From DATFVA01 sp963811905 (GTDB taxonomy: Bacteria > Bacteroidota > Ignavibacteria > Ignavibacteriales > Ignavibacteriaceae), in NCBI GenBank assembly GCA_963811905.1, contig CAWETK010000012.1:1-64000 (forward strand): 64,000 bases of DNA, read 5' to 3'. Each line of letters begins with the position of its first letter. The first letter of the stretch is position 1. The notes beneath the pieces were generated by a model. It saw only the letters and a list, made by a program, of their open reading frames with translations. It searched no databases and was not told the origin of the DNA. The position numbers and the translations under genes were made by a program. Of the stretch, positions 36,513 to 45,637 are shown in pieces.

Positions 36513-37418
36513 TTATTTTTTATGTGATTCTAATAATTCCTGAGCCTTTTTTCCGATTTCGGAATTAGGATCAATCTGAACGGCCTTCTTCAGCCATTCC
36601 TGAGATTTTTCAAAATTTCCAGCTGTTAAGTTAACAATTCCCAGGTTCAAATACCCAATTTGATGCTCAGGAGAATATTTTATTGCTTTTTCCATCTGTT
36701 TTATGGCTTCATCGTAGTTCTTAAGGTTGTAATAGCATACTCCCATATCAATCCGGGCATCGGGATCGGAAGGAACCTTCTCAAGATATTTCTGATAATC
36801 TGCAATTGCCTGCTCATACAGACCGGAATCATTTTTTAAATGCGCAAGCTCCAGTAATTTGGCAGTATCATCAGGGTTATTTTTTACCTCTGTCTCAAGT
36901 GTATTTATTCTTTGAATATTATTCAGATCAACACCCGAACTCTGACCTGTAACCTGGTTCTGAACCACCTGTTCCGGTTCATCCGAGTTTAACACTCCGG
37001 ACGTCCAGAGTATAATAAAAATAACAACAATTACTCCGCCGAAAATCATCAGCAGTTTTTTCTGATCAAGTTCTTTAGTTTTAGCGGGAGGAGGAGTTTT
37101 TACAGATGTAGTTTTTAGTTTAGCCTGCCTGTTCTTCGGTTCTCTTTGTTTTTCTTTTACTGACCTGTTCTCTTTAATAACTGCCTTTTCAACATTCTTC
37201 CCCTTTAAAGGAGCGCCGCAGTATTGACAAATTTTATTATCCGGTGAATTTTCTTCACCGCAGGTGTCGCAGATTATAATTTCTTCAGTATGTGTTTCCT
37301 TTGGTTTTTCTTCCGGACTTTCAGTTTGAGCCACATTTCTTAAATCAAAACCGCAGGAGGGACAAAAATTATATTCCTGCTCAAGTTTTGTTCCGCAGGA
37401 TGGGCAAAATTTAACCAT
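36513..37418 (-). CDS. Zinc-ribbon and TPR-repeat membrane protein
   Basis: The 301-residue protein has three zinc-ribbon-like CxxC pairs at its N-terminus (C-P-S-C-G-T, C-P-S-C-G-F, C-D-T-C-G and C-Q-Y-C-G) and a lysine-rich linker. One membrane helix lies at about residues 129-150 (LLMIFGGVIVVIFIILW), followed by at least three TPR units in the outer part (Y-E-Q-A-I-A-D-Y-Q-K-Y-L, Y-D-E-A-I-K-Q-M-E-K-A-I, F-E-K-S-Q-E-W-L-K-K-A). It is probably a scaffold; no enzyme domain is seen. It follows the HU gene after seven bases and is likely in one transcript with it and the bL38-like gene. Confidence 0.75.
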   Translation of the reverse strand: MVKFCPSCGTKLEQEYNFCPSCGFDLRNVAQTESPEEKPKETHTEEIIICDTCGEENSPDNKICQYCGAPLKGKNVEKAVIKENRSVKEKQREPKNRQAKLKTTSVKTPPPAKTKELDQKKLLMIFGGVIVVIFIILWTSGVLNSDEPEQVVQNQVTGQSSGVDLNNIQRINTLETEVKNNPDDTAKLLELAHLKNDSGLYEQAIADYQKYLEKVPSDPDARIDMGVCYYNLKNYDEAIKQMEKAIKYSPEHQIGYLNLGIVNLTAGNFEKSQEWLKKAVQIDPNSEIGKKAQELLESHKK

Positions 37419-37425
37419 TCAATAT

Positions 37426-37722
37426 TTAACCTTCTATTTCTTTCATCCCCGCATCAACCATCTCCTTGAAATCCTTGGAGAATTTAAATGTGGGGACATA
37501 ATGAGCCGGCACAAATACCTGCTCCCCGGTTTTCGGGTTGCGTGCCTGCCTTTCTTTTTTCTTTTTGACCTTATAACTTCCAAATCCTCTTATCTCAATA
37601 TTTTTTCCTTGCTTTAATGCATCAATCACGGTCCGGAAAAAACCTTCGATGATTGCTTCTGTTTCCAGCTTAGTCAGACCCGTTCCCGTTGCCACTTTAT
37701 CAACTATATCTGCCTTGGTCAT
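37426..37722 (-). CDS. HU/IHF family DNA-binding protein
   Basis: The 98-residue protein matches bacterial histone-like proteins: the N-terminal helices M-T-K-A-D-I-V-D-K-V-A, the G-F-G-S-Y-K-V turn and the DNA-binding arm A-R-N-P-K-T-G-E-Q-V-F-V-P-A-H. It bends and compacts DNA. HU and IHF subunits cannot be told apart here with certainty. The family length is 90-100. Confidence 0.93.
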   Translation of the reverse strand: MTKADIVDKVATGTGLTKLETEAIIEGFFRTVIDALKQGKNIEIRGFGSYKVKKKKERQARNPKTGEQVFVPAHYVPTFKFSKDFKEMVDAGMKEIEG

Positions 37723-38000
37723 ATTTTTCTCCCGCTTACTTACTATAAAATTATTCTAACTCATTGTTATTTAATAAGTTAAATTATCAAAGGGGGACAA
37801 AAAAATCAATTATTTATCCACCTGGGTAATATAAGACACATTATTCTTACTCAGGTCAGGACATATAGTTTCATCTCAAAATGATAAAAATTCCCGAAAA
37901 ATGGTATTAATGAGTGGCAAATATAGGATAATTTTTTATTTTATAAATGGTATAAATATTGTAAAATACTTTCAAAACTCATCTTTTGTGTGTCGATTAA

Positions 38001-38366
38001 ATGGAACTTATTCAAATAATAGAATCTACCGTATTTATTTTCAGTCTCGGGCTTCTGGTCCTTTTAATCCTGTCATATCTGCTTTTTAAAGTAAAAAACC
38101 GCTCAGTAAGCTTTCCTCTGGATAATTCCGACAGAAGTGATAATATCAGAATTACTTATGAAAGACCTCCTCAGGAGGAATTAGCCATAGAGGAACCGAA
38201 AAATAATTTTAACCATAGGTTCATTGTAGTAAATGAAAATTTAAAAGAATCACGTCCTGATAAAACTAAAAACGAAAAACAGACGGTTAATCCCCGTTTC
38301 TATATTTACAAGCCGGCACCGGGCAGGATTGCGGCGCTGCAGGTGGCGAGGATTAAAGAGAATTAG
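38001..38366 (+). CDS. Small single-helix membrane protein, function unknown
   Basis: The 121-residue product has one strong membrane helix near residues 10-32 (STVFIFSLGLLVLLILSYLLF) and a polar, charged tail without recognisable motif. It starts at ATG 38001 in an otherwise AT-rich region. I do not recognise the family. It is likely real because of its coherent membrane-plus-tail layout and its isolated plus-strand position, but it could be a species-specific orphan. Confidence 0.45.
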   Translation: MELIQIIESTVFIFSLGLLVLLILSYLLFKVKNRSVSFPLDNSDRSDNIRITYERPPQEELAIEEPKNNFNHRFIVVNENLKESRPDKTKNEKQTVNPRFYIYKPAPGRIAALQVARIKEN

Positions 38367-38370
38367 AGAA

Positions 38371-38492
38371 TTGGCGGATTGGCGAATTGAGCGAACTTTA
38401 CGGATTGATTGGGCGATTGGCGGATTGAGGTAGCTTAACGGCGAAACGGAGTTTCGCTTTACATTGAGGAGCGAAACAGCGTTTCGCTTTAC
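38371..38492. repeat. GAATTGAG-type degenerate repeats followed by GCGAAAC palindromes
   Basis: The first part (to about 38430) is a degenerate tract of GGCGAATTGAGCG- and GGCGGATTGAG-like words. The second part (38440-38492) has two palindromic copies of the GCGAAAC-AGC-GTTTCGC type followed by TTTACA, the same family as the six-unit array at 61418-61573. Between two convergent genes these may also stop transcription. Confidence 0.75.
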
Positions 38493-38496
38493 AACT

Positions 38497-39513
38497 TTAA
38501 ATTTTTGGGAGGCGCTCGAGGTATGAGCTGTTACTCAGGATTGCGAAGGTTTCTATCTTTCTTAACTCTTCAAGGTTAAGGCAGTCCATATAACTCATAG
38601 AGCTTCTCAGACCATCGGAGATACCGTCAATAACATTCTTTACTATACCTTTGTAAGGCACCATAGTTTCTTCGCCTTCTATAAACTCATTTCTCATCTT
38701 AACACCGAATGAGGCAGAGCCGCGGTATTTTTTCCATAATTGACCGTTATATTTAATTACTTCACCGGGTGTTTCTTTGGTACCGGAAAGCATTCTTCCA
38801 AGCATTACTATATCGGCACCGAGGGCAATTGCTTTTGCAACATCGCCAGGACTCTTGATTCCACCGTCAGCAATAACTTTAATCTTAAGTTTTTTTTCAG
38901 CACGGGAATAAATAACATTAAGAAGCGACGACACCTGCCCGATCCCGATACCCGTCTGGATAGAAGTAGTACAAACACTTCCGCTTCCGATACCTACTCT
39001 TACAGCATCCGCACCTGCAGATTCAAGCTGTTCAAGTGAAGCACCATGAGCAATATTACCTACAATTATCCGTATATTAAATTGTTTTTTAATTTCCTCG
39101 GTTCGGCAAAGAACAGCTTTATTATTTGCATTAGCTGTATCTATGCAGATTATAAATTTTTTCTCAGCCAGCTTTTCCACAGTTTCCATAGGTGTATTAA
39201 GCGCAACCGACACAGCTTTCAGATTAACTCCGTTCTTCTGATCATGAAGGACTTCGTCGAGTGAAGAATCGAACCGGTTCAGGATACCAATGCATCCAAG
39301 GCGGGTAAGTTCTTTTGCCATTTCGATTCCTGTTACTGTGTCCATAGGACTGGATAAGACAGGCACAGCAAGCTTTTCTCCCAAAAATTCATCTACCGTA
39401 TTAGCTTCGGATCTTGATTTAATCCGGGAAACAGCAGTTGGTATAAGACTGATATCATCGTAAGTCAATGACTGGTGGAATTCATTCAATTCTCTTTTTG
39501 TGTATACTTTCAT
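38497..39513 (-). CDS. IMP dehydrogenase/GMP reductase family protein, probably GMP reductase
   Basis: The 338-residue protein is a single TIM-barrel enzyme with Y-D-D-I-S-L-I-P near the start, the loop G-I-G-S-G-S-V-C-T-T with the nucleophile cysteine, and D-G-G-I-K-S-P-G-D-V-A-K-A for phosphate binding. It lacks the CBS domains that most IMPDHs have. The flap reads E-G-E-E-T-M-V-P-Y-K-G, without the Arg-Tyr pair that catalyses water activation in IMPDH, and instead resembles the Glu-bearing flap of GMP reductases. GMP reductase converts GMP to IMP with NADPH. An IMPDH without CBS domains remains possible. Confidence 0.75.
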   Translation of the reverse strand: MKVYTKRELNEFHQSLTYDDISLIPTAVSRIKSRSEANTVDEFLGEKLAVPVLSSPMDTVTGIEMAKELTRLGCIGILNRFDSSLDEVLHDQKNGVNLKAVSVALNTPMETVEKLAEKKFIICIDTANANNKAVLCRTEEIKKQFNIRIIVGNIAHGASLEQLESAGADAVRVGIGSGSVCTTSIQTGIGIGQVSSLLNVIYSRAEKKLKIKVIADGGIKSPGDVAKAIALGADIVMLGRMLSGTKETPGEVIKYNGQLWKKYRGSASFGVKMRNEFIEGEETMVPYKGIVKNVIDGISDGLRSSMSYMDCLNLEELRKIETFAILSNSSYLERLPKI

Positions 39514-39545
39514 TTGTCGCTGTATTTAAGTTAAATTCTTAATTG

Positions 39546-41399
39546 TTAATGTTTAATTAGTTCTTCAGCTTCATCAAGAAGCATATTCATTTTTTTTGTA
39601 ACTGCGATGATCGGTTCAGGAGAATCCATATCAACACCGGCTTTTGCAAGGATGTTGATCGAATAATCGGAGCTGCCTGATTTAAGAAAGTTGAGATACT
39701 TTTCAACCGCCGGCTCCCCTTCTTTCAGTACTTTTTGTGCCAGCACCTCGGAAGCTGCAAACCCGGTTGCATACTGATAGACATAAAAATTATAATAGAA
39801 ATGAGGAACCCGGGCCCAGGTAAATTCCTCTTCCCTATCGATCACCATTTCCGGTCCCCAGTATTTCTGATAAACTTCTTTATATAATTCACATAAATCT
39901 TGAGAGTTCAGAGCCATACCGTTTTCAGTCTTGTGGTAAACCAGCATTTCAAACTCAGCGAACATCGTCTGTCTGTAGAATGTAGAAGTAACATTATTCA
40001 GATACTTTTCAATAAAATAAAGTTTTTCCTCCCTTGTCCCGGCCATTTTAATGAAATGTTCAAGGAGAAGGGATTCATTAAAAGTTGAAGCCACTTCTGC
40101 AAGGAAAATAGTATAATTCGAATAAACGAAAGGCTGAGTCTTTCCGGTATAATAGGAGTGCATATTGTGACCCATTTCGTGGCTGAGAGTAAAGACATCA
40201 TTGAGAAGGTCTGTCCAGTTGAGAAGCACATACGGATGTACTCCAAAAGTCGTTCCGGAAGAATAGGCTCCGCTTTTCTTAGCCTGGGTCTCATAAACAT
40301 CGATCCATCTGTTATCGAATGCTGTCTGCAGCGAGCTCAAATAATTTTCACCAAGAGGCTTAAGGGCATCAAGAACGATCTTCTTTGCCTCTTCATAAGG
40401 ATATTTCCTGTCGAATGCAGCCGGAAAGAGTGTAACATATACATCATAAGGATGTAATTCTTTCAGGTTGAGGATCTTTTTCTTAAGAGCCGCCCAGCGG
40501 TACATCGGTGACAGGTTATCATTTACGGTTTTTACAAGATTATCATAAACCGATACCGGAATATTGTTTCTGTCGAGTGCCGCCTCCCTTGCACTGTTAT
40601 ATTTGCGGGCCTTTGCTTCAAATATATTTGACTTCAGACTGGCGGAAAAAAGTACGGAAAGAGTATTAGAATAATCGACATAGGGTTTGAAATATGATCG
40701 GAATGACCGTTCCCTGTAATCCCTGTCAGCCGAATACATAGCTGCATAAAATCTTCCGTGAGACAACTGGGTTTCTTTTCCTGTTTCATCCTTTACAAAA
40801 GGAAACTTCATATCAGCATTGGTGAACATCGAAAATACATTATAGGATGTTGGTGTAAGCTCACCGGCAAGTGCAAGTATTTCCTCCTCCTCCTTTGATA
40901 AGGTATGGGATTTCCGCCTTAGAAGATCGTCAATGGAATGACTGTATAACTTCAGCTCCTCATTTGAGCTGATCATTTTATTAAGCTTCTCATCGGGTAT
41001 CTTCAGCAATTCAGGCTTAATGAATGAACTGACAGTTGAAACCTGTGAATAAAGCGACTTAATCCTCTCATCCATCGACTGAAATTTTCCTACCCTGAGA
41101 TCGCTGTCCTTGGCAAGCATTGTATATAAATACAGGCGCTCAAGCTTAATACCCATTTCATCATCGAACTTAAGACATTGGAGAAGCTGTTCAGCACTTT
41201 CACCAAGTTTCCCGGTAAATTTTTTATAATTTGCTAAATTGTCTTTGATGCTGTTAAAATCATTTTCCCACTCCTCCACCGAACTATAGATATCGGCAAG
41301 GTTCCATTTATATATTTCTTCTATATCTTCTCTTGCGGGGAGCGATACCATTTCGTCGGTTTCAGAGCAGAACATCTCTTGGTGTATCAGGTTGCGCAT
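39546..41399 (-). CDS. pepF: Oligoendopeptidase F (M3B metallopeptidase)
   Basis: The 617-residue protein matches PepF over its whole length, with the zinc motif H-E-M-G-H-N-M-H-S-Y-Y about residue 405 and the second motif E-V-A-S-T-F-N-E-S-L-L that provides the third zinc ligand. It degrades oligopeptides of 7-17 residues in the cytoplasm. The length (about 600) and the late W-A-R-V-P-H-F-Y-Y-N-F-Y-V-Y-Q-Y-A-T-G signature are typical. Confidence 0.95.
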   Translation of the reverse strand: MRNLIHQEMFCSETDEMVSLPAREDIEEIYKWNLADIYSSVEEWENDFNSIKDNLANYKKFTGKLGESAEQLLQCLKFDDEMGIKLERLYLYTMLAKDSDLRVGKFQSMDERIKSLYSQVSTVSSFIKPELLKIPDEKLNKMISSNEELKLYSHSIDDLLRRKSHTLSKEEEEILALAGELTPTSYNVFSMFTNADMKFPFVKDETGKETQLSHGRFYAAMYSADRDYRERSFRSYFKPYVDYSNTLSVLFSASLKSNIFEAKARKYNSAREAALDRNNIPVSVYDNLVKTVNDNLSPMYRWAALKKKILNLKELHPYDVYVTLFPAAFDRKYPYEEAKKIVLDALKPLGENYLSSLQTAFDNRWIDVYETQAKKSGAYSSGTTFGVHPYVLLNWTDLLNDVFTLSHEMGHNMHSYYTGKTQPFVYSNYTIFLAEVASTFNESLLLEHFIKMAGTREEKLYFIEKYLNNVTSTFYRQTMFAEFEMLVYHKTENGMALNSQDLCELYKEVYQKYWGPEMVIDREEEFTWARVPHFYYNFYVYQYATGFAASEVLAQKVLKEGEPAVEKYLNFLKSGSSDYSINILAKAGVDMDSPEPIIAVTKKMNMLLDEAEELIKH

Positions 41400-41456
41400 A
41401 TTGATAAACCCCTGTTCAGGTTTTAATGATTAAGAAATCAATTATTTGTAAAAAAG

Positions 41457-42534
41457 TTATTTAAGATAGATCATTTTATGAGATAAAAAAGTCCCTTTAA
41501 ATTTCAATTCGTAAATATAGATACCGCTTGCAAGTCCGTTTTGTGCCGGATTAAATGCAACCGAGTAAGTCCCGGAGTTCTTTTCTCCGTTAAGGAGTGT
41601 CAGCACTTCATTGCCCAGTACATCATAAATTTTTAAAGTTACATTTCCTGTTTCCGGGAGAGAAAATTTTATATGGGTTTCGGGATTAAAAGGATTCGGA
41701 TAATTCTGAGCTAATTCAAATTCCCGCACAGGCTCACCGGAGTTTTCCACTGAAGTAATCAGCGGAATGAGTTCGGTCCTGGAACCAGGGACTACAAAAC
41801 TTCCCAATGTTAAAAGTGTCAAATCGATAGTTTGGGAAGGGGTCAGCTCCTGAACCAGCCAGATGTTCTGGGCAATCCATTTCGTTGTTTCGAGTCGGAT
41901 GAACTCAATCGGAACTGGTCCAAGCAGGAAACTAACGGTAGTTGAGAGCAGAAATTTTTTACAGGTGAATGATCCGGCTTCGGTCTGTATGGTTTCATCA
42001 TTCAGTCTTTTCCCAAGGTACTTAAAACGCAAAGGAGCATTAGTGCCTCCGAGATTAAGAGTTGTATCCTTAGAAAAAATTGTATACTCACTATTTACAG
42101 ACTGACTAAAACGAAAAACAGAATACCAATCTTCGAATGATTGAATTACTCCAAGCAGCGTTGAATCGAGTCCGATTGAATCCAGTACCGTCACCAGGCT
42201 GCCAAGGTTTGAGATCCTGAAAAACTGGTAGCCGTCAGCATTCTCAAATGAAAAAAAAGAACTGTCAGTATACGGCATATAATTTATAAGGTTGTATGTG
42301 CCGTTTTTAGATAACAGCAAGTCGGCACTTCTTCCCATAAAATTTACGTGCAACCGCAAAAGAATCCACCCTGTAGTAGGTAAGGGAATCAATTTCATTG
42401 TTCATTGAGTCAAGCGGAATAACTTTATAGTTCCACCTGTACCCGGTCTGCTGCGGAAAATAATCCTGTGCCTGCTGTGCAAACACAGCAGTGCCCGCAA
42501 GTGTCAATAAAACAAATAGTACAATTCTTTTCAT
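41457..42534 (-). pseudogene. Secreted T9SS-sorted protein, frame-disrupted
   Basis: A signal peptide (MKRIVLFVLLTLAGTAVFA) begins at 42534, and the frame breaks near 42320 after F-Y-G-K-K-C. The remainder continues in a second frame and ends with the T9SS type A sorting domain, including the motif Q-N-Y-P-N-P-F-N-P-E-T and the terminal S-H-K-M-I-Y-L-K. Joined, the protein is about 355 residues. The middle part is not recognised. One single-base change restores the frame, so it may be intact in reality. Confidence 0.75.
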
Positions 42535-42649
42535 TTTGGGCCGTTGTTTTGGTTAATATACATCCGTAACATACTGTATAACCCTTGCAATTTACTGAAA
42601 TAGGAAAAGATTACAAATTACAAAATTACAAATTACAGGATAGTACCGC

Positions 42650-43474
42650 TTACTTTTTATCCGGGAATTTGGTACCGGTTTGCCGGGAAAAGAATGAATA
42701 AACCATAATAATTACCAGTAAAATCAGGAAAAAGGAAGGGACAACATAAACAGAGATTTCCTTACTTATATTAAAAAATCCATCCCAGCTGTTGTATTCT
42801 CTGGCAAAAAAGATGTTGATCAGTGTCCCGGAGCCGCTTCCGAACAGCAGGATTATGCTCCATACCGAGCTAAAAACTATTACCGCGAACCAGTAAATAT
42901 TCTGTAGTTTCGTGACAAAAAATGAAGCAGTTAAGAACAATAAAAGCATGGCGGCCGCATCTGCCGGATGAAAGGCTGAATTGAGGGGTATCAGTTCATA
43001 TCCGAATAATAATATCAGTCCAGAAAAACACACTAACATATGGAAGCTTATTAATACGGGAAAAAATTAATAAGGTCAGGAATAAGAAACAAAGCTGAGG
43101 GAAATTCCACACAAGGTAAAGAGGGAAATCGAATATAGATGACAGACCGAATTCATAAAAATAATCGGGGTCACCGGGTTTTATTTTTTTAAGAACAAAC
43201 AAAACAGCAATTGCAGCCGCCAGGGAAAGAATCACCATGAATAATGGCACAAACTTTTTCCTGAAGGGCGGTTTGCGGAATGATTCCGAAAGCAGCTTCA
43301 GATTTTCCCCATTCATAAGAATGATGAAAGGAAGCAGACAGCTGAGATGGAAACGGAATCCGAGGAAAATAAAATAAGTATCAAGTTCAAAATACCTTAG
43401 AGGTTATTCCGGCTGCATTTACCAGAACGATTGAGAGAATAATCCTAAAGGGATTCAAGCGGCACTCCTCAAAC
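42650..43474 (-). pseudogene. Multi-pass membrane protein, frame-disrupted, function unknown
   Basis: Three pieces join: M-M-F-E-E-C-R-L-N-P-F-R-I-I-L from 43474, a middle piece with several membrane helices from about 43390 to 42996, and a C-terminal piece from 43039 to 42650 with three helices and a basic end. Rebuilt, it has about 270 residues and eight or so hydrophobic helices. Shifts lie near 43395 and near 43030. The start directly follows the stop codon of the DUF2231 gene, so both were one operon. I cannot assign a family. Confidence 0.55.
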
Positions 43475-43475
43475 A

Positions 43476-43949
43476 TCATTTAATCTCTTCTTTTTTCAGA
43501 ATTGTTCCTACACCATGGTCATACACCAGGTTGCCCCCCTGGCCGCCCGTCCTGTAAATAAAAACTGCTCCCAGAATTGCCAGAACAATTAATAGATATT
43601 GTACCGGACCTTTGTATTTCTTCTTAAGAATCAATACCGTTCGCAGAACAAGCAGTCCTGTAAAATACCATAACGTTAACGTGGCAGATTCCTCATGTTC
43701 TGATATCAATCCGGAAGGAATAACGGCTCCTTTATCTTTCCAGCGGGCAGCGATATCAGCAGCCTGGTTGCCTGTGATTACAGCAGCCACAGCCGTCAAA
43801 ACACCAAGGAAAAGGAAAAGGTATGCAGCTTTTTGAAAAAATTCCTTCTTTGATAAGACACCGGTAATTTCCAGCAGCACATAGATAGTTAAAAAGGCAA
43901 CAGGAAAGTGAACTATCCTTGGGTGAAGCTGCGCAAGAAATTCCATCAA
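43476..43949 (-). CDS. DUF2231 family membrane protein
   Basis: The 157-residue protein has four membrane helices and the family pattern L-H-P-R-I-V-H-F-P-V-A-F-L near residue 7 and a C-terminal G-N-L-V-Y-D-H-G-V-G. Conserved histidines in such proteins suggest a haem- or metal-related redox role, but none is shown. It heads a small operon with the disrupted membrane protein downstream. Confidence 0.8.
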   Translation of the reverse strand: MMEFLAQLHPRIVHFPVAFLTIYVLLEITGVLSKKEFFQKAAYLFLFLGVLTAVAAVITGNQAADIAARWKDKGAVIPSGLISEHEESATLTLWYFTGLLVLRTVLILKKKYKGPVQYLLIVLAILGAVFIYRTGGQGGNLVYDHGVGTILKKEEIK

Positions 43950-43984
43950 TATCCTTCTAATTGTTTCAAATTAAGGGTTTTAAC

Positions 43985-44713
43985 TTAATATTTTACCTTA
44001 TAAAGAAATAATCCTTTCGCAGGAACAGCTTCTGAAGCTGCAGCCCTGTCTTTTGAATCTATCACCTGCGCTATGAAATCATTTCCGGGATTATTTTTTA
44101 ATGCATAAAGTAAAGTGCCTGTAATTGCACGGACCATACCGTGCAGGAACCGGTCGGCAGATATATAAAACAGGAACAATACGCCTGTCTTTCTCCAATG
44201 GGCTTCATAAATTTTACAGACCTTATTTTTTATGTCTGTATTCTTTTTGGAAAACGAACTAAAATCCTGCCTGCCCAAAAGCGATTCTGATAATTTATTC
44301 AGCCGGCTGCAGTCGATATCGTAATGATAAAAATATGAATAATTATTATAGAACGGTGACTTATACCCTGACAAAACATAAATATAGGCCCGTTTCTTCG
44401 CATCGAAGCGGGAGTGAAAATCTTCGGCGGCTTTATCAATTTTCAAAATCGAGATATCATTCGGCAGAATTGAGTTTAAGGAATAAATAAACCTGTACGG
44501 ATCTATCTCCTGCTCTGTCCTGAAATTAGCTGTCTGCCCGAGAGCATGCACACCGGTATCCGTCCTTCCCGATCCAATCAGATTTACCTTCTCTTTTAGA
44601 ATAGTTTCAATGGAATCTGTGATTTTCTGCTGAACAGTCATTTGATTTTTCTGAATCTGCCAGCCTGAATACGCTGTTCCGTCGTACTGAATTATAAGCT
44701 TATAATTATTCAA
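43985..44713 (-). CDS. truA: tRNA pseudouridine(38-40) synthase TruA
   Basis: TruA isomerises U38-U40 in the anticodon arm. The enzyme has the N-terminal I-Q-Y-D-G-T-A-Y-S-G-W-Q and the catalytic aspartate motif S-G-R-T-D-T-G-V-H-A-L-G-Q, with F-H-S-R-F-D-A and the late H-G-M-V-R-A-I-T-G-T-L-L-Y. I chose the TTG at 44713 (L-N-N-Y-K-L-I-I-Q-Y-D-G), which gives 242 residues, the normal size. The longer frame from 44827 adds 38 residues rich in Phe, Ser and Arg with no family support. Confidence 0.92.
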   Translation of the reverse strand: MNNYKLIIQYDGTAYSGWQIQKNQMTVQQKITDSIETILKEKVNLIGSGRTDTGVHALGQTANFRTEQEIDPYRFIYSLNSILPNDISILKIDKAAEDFHSRFDAKKRAYIYVLSGYKSPFYNNYSYFYHYDIDCSRLNKLSESLLGRQDFSSFSKKNTDIKNKVCKIYEAHWRKTGVLFLFYISADRFLHGMVRAITGTLLYALKNNPGNDFIAQVIDSKDRAAASEAVPAKGLFLYKVKY

Positions 44714-44905
44714 TAAACTGCTGCGGGTTGATAATATGCAAAAATAACTATATCGGTTAAAAAAACAGAATGCATTCCTGGCTAAACTTTTACCAATCTT
44801 TGTCACAAAAATGATTAACTGTGACAATAATAATAGTGAAAAGATATGGTTACTAATATTTTGAACCCGCAGCAGAAATAAATACTAACATTAGAGGAAC
44901 ATAAT

Positions 44906-45055
44906 ATGTTGTGGACTATCTTTGTAATCCTGCTGATTTTGTGGCTATTAGGGGTTGTAACCTCGTATACATTGGGTGGTTTTATCCACATACTGCTTAT
45001 AATCGCAGTAGTCGTATTAGTCATCAGGTTAATCCAGGGACGAAGAGTTCTATAG
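44906..45055 (+). CDS. lmo0937-family small membrane protein (49 aa)
   Basis: ATG at 44906 with AGAGGAAC shortly upstream opens a 49-residue frame. It has two membrane helices, MLWTIFVILLILWLLGVVTS and, after G-G-F, I-H-I-L-L-I-I-A-V-V-V-L-V-I, and a basic end. This is the lmo0937-type family of small membrane proteins often found near envelope-stress genes. It precedes a lipoprotein gene on the same strand by 36 bases, so the two are probably cotranscribed. Confidence 0.75.
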   Translation: MLWTIFVILLILWLLGVVTSYTLGGFIHILLIIAVVVLVIRLIQGRRVL

Positions 45056-45091
45056 AAATTATATTTATTTATTAATAGGAAAGGGAAAATT

Positions 45092-45586
45092 ATGAATAGG
45101 AAAGTTGTTTTGTCGCTTATTTTAAGCGTGTTTATGGTGTTTGTTTTTACCTCATGTTCAAACGACAGAAACCAGGAAAACCAGCCGGACACCAATGGTA
45201 CCACGATGAACGAAAATAATAATCCAAATGCGAATGCTAATCAGCCTGTTGTGATATTCAGTTATAATAAGGATTATACTTATGATCAGCGAGATGAATT
45301 AAAAGATGATATGAATGATGCGATCGATAACCTGAATGATAAGATTGATAACATGCAGGAAAAAGCGGATAATGCCAGTAAGGACACTCAGGACTGGTAT
45401 AATAACAGAATTAAAGAACTCAAGTCTAAAAGAGATAAACTTAAAGACGAAGTTGATAAGATTGACGATACATCACAGTCTAATTGGGATCAGTTCCAGA
45501 CAAATTTGAGACAGGACTGGAATGATGTTCAGAGCTCCTGGAATGATATGCTTGATCATATGAAAGCAAACACGAATAATTATTAA
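45092..45586 (+). CDS. Coiled-coil lipoprotein, possible envelope-stress role
   Basis: The 164-residue protein has a lipoprotein signal (VVLSLILSVFMVFVFTSC). An Asn-rich linker follows, then a long helix of D-D-M-N-D-A-I-D-N-L-N-D-K-I-D-N-M-Q-E-K and similar heptad-like units. It contains no enzyme motif. It follows the lmo0937-type gene and ends at an intrinsic terminator. A stress-related role is inferred from the pairing only. Confidence 0.6.
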   Translation: MNRKVVLSLILSVFMVFVFTSCSNDRNQENQPDTNGTTMNENNNPNANANQPVVIFSYNKDYTYDQRDELKDDMNDAIDNLNDKIDNMQEKADNASKDTQDWYNNRIKELKSKRDKLKDEVDKIDDTSQSNWDQFQTNLRQDWNDVQSSWNDMLDHMKANTNNY

Positions 45587-45613
45587 TAGTTATTCGTTCC
45601 CTCACACAAGTAA

Positions 45614-45637
45614 AAGGCTCGAAAGAGCCTTTTTTTA
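45614..45637 (+). terminator. Intrinsic terminator
   Basis: A GGCTC-GAAA-GAGCC hairpin (45616-45629), strengthened by flanking A and T, is followed by TTTTTTT. It lies between the coiled-coil lipoprotein gene and the convergent end of the DUF4010 gene and can serve both. Confidence 0.85.

Noticed and set aside
43985..44827. N-terminal extension of TruA from 44827
   Set aside because: The extra 38 residues show no family similarity and the TTG at 44713 gives the normal length and the conserved start.
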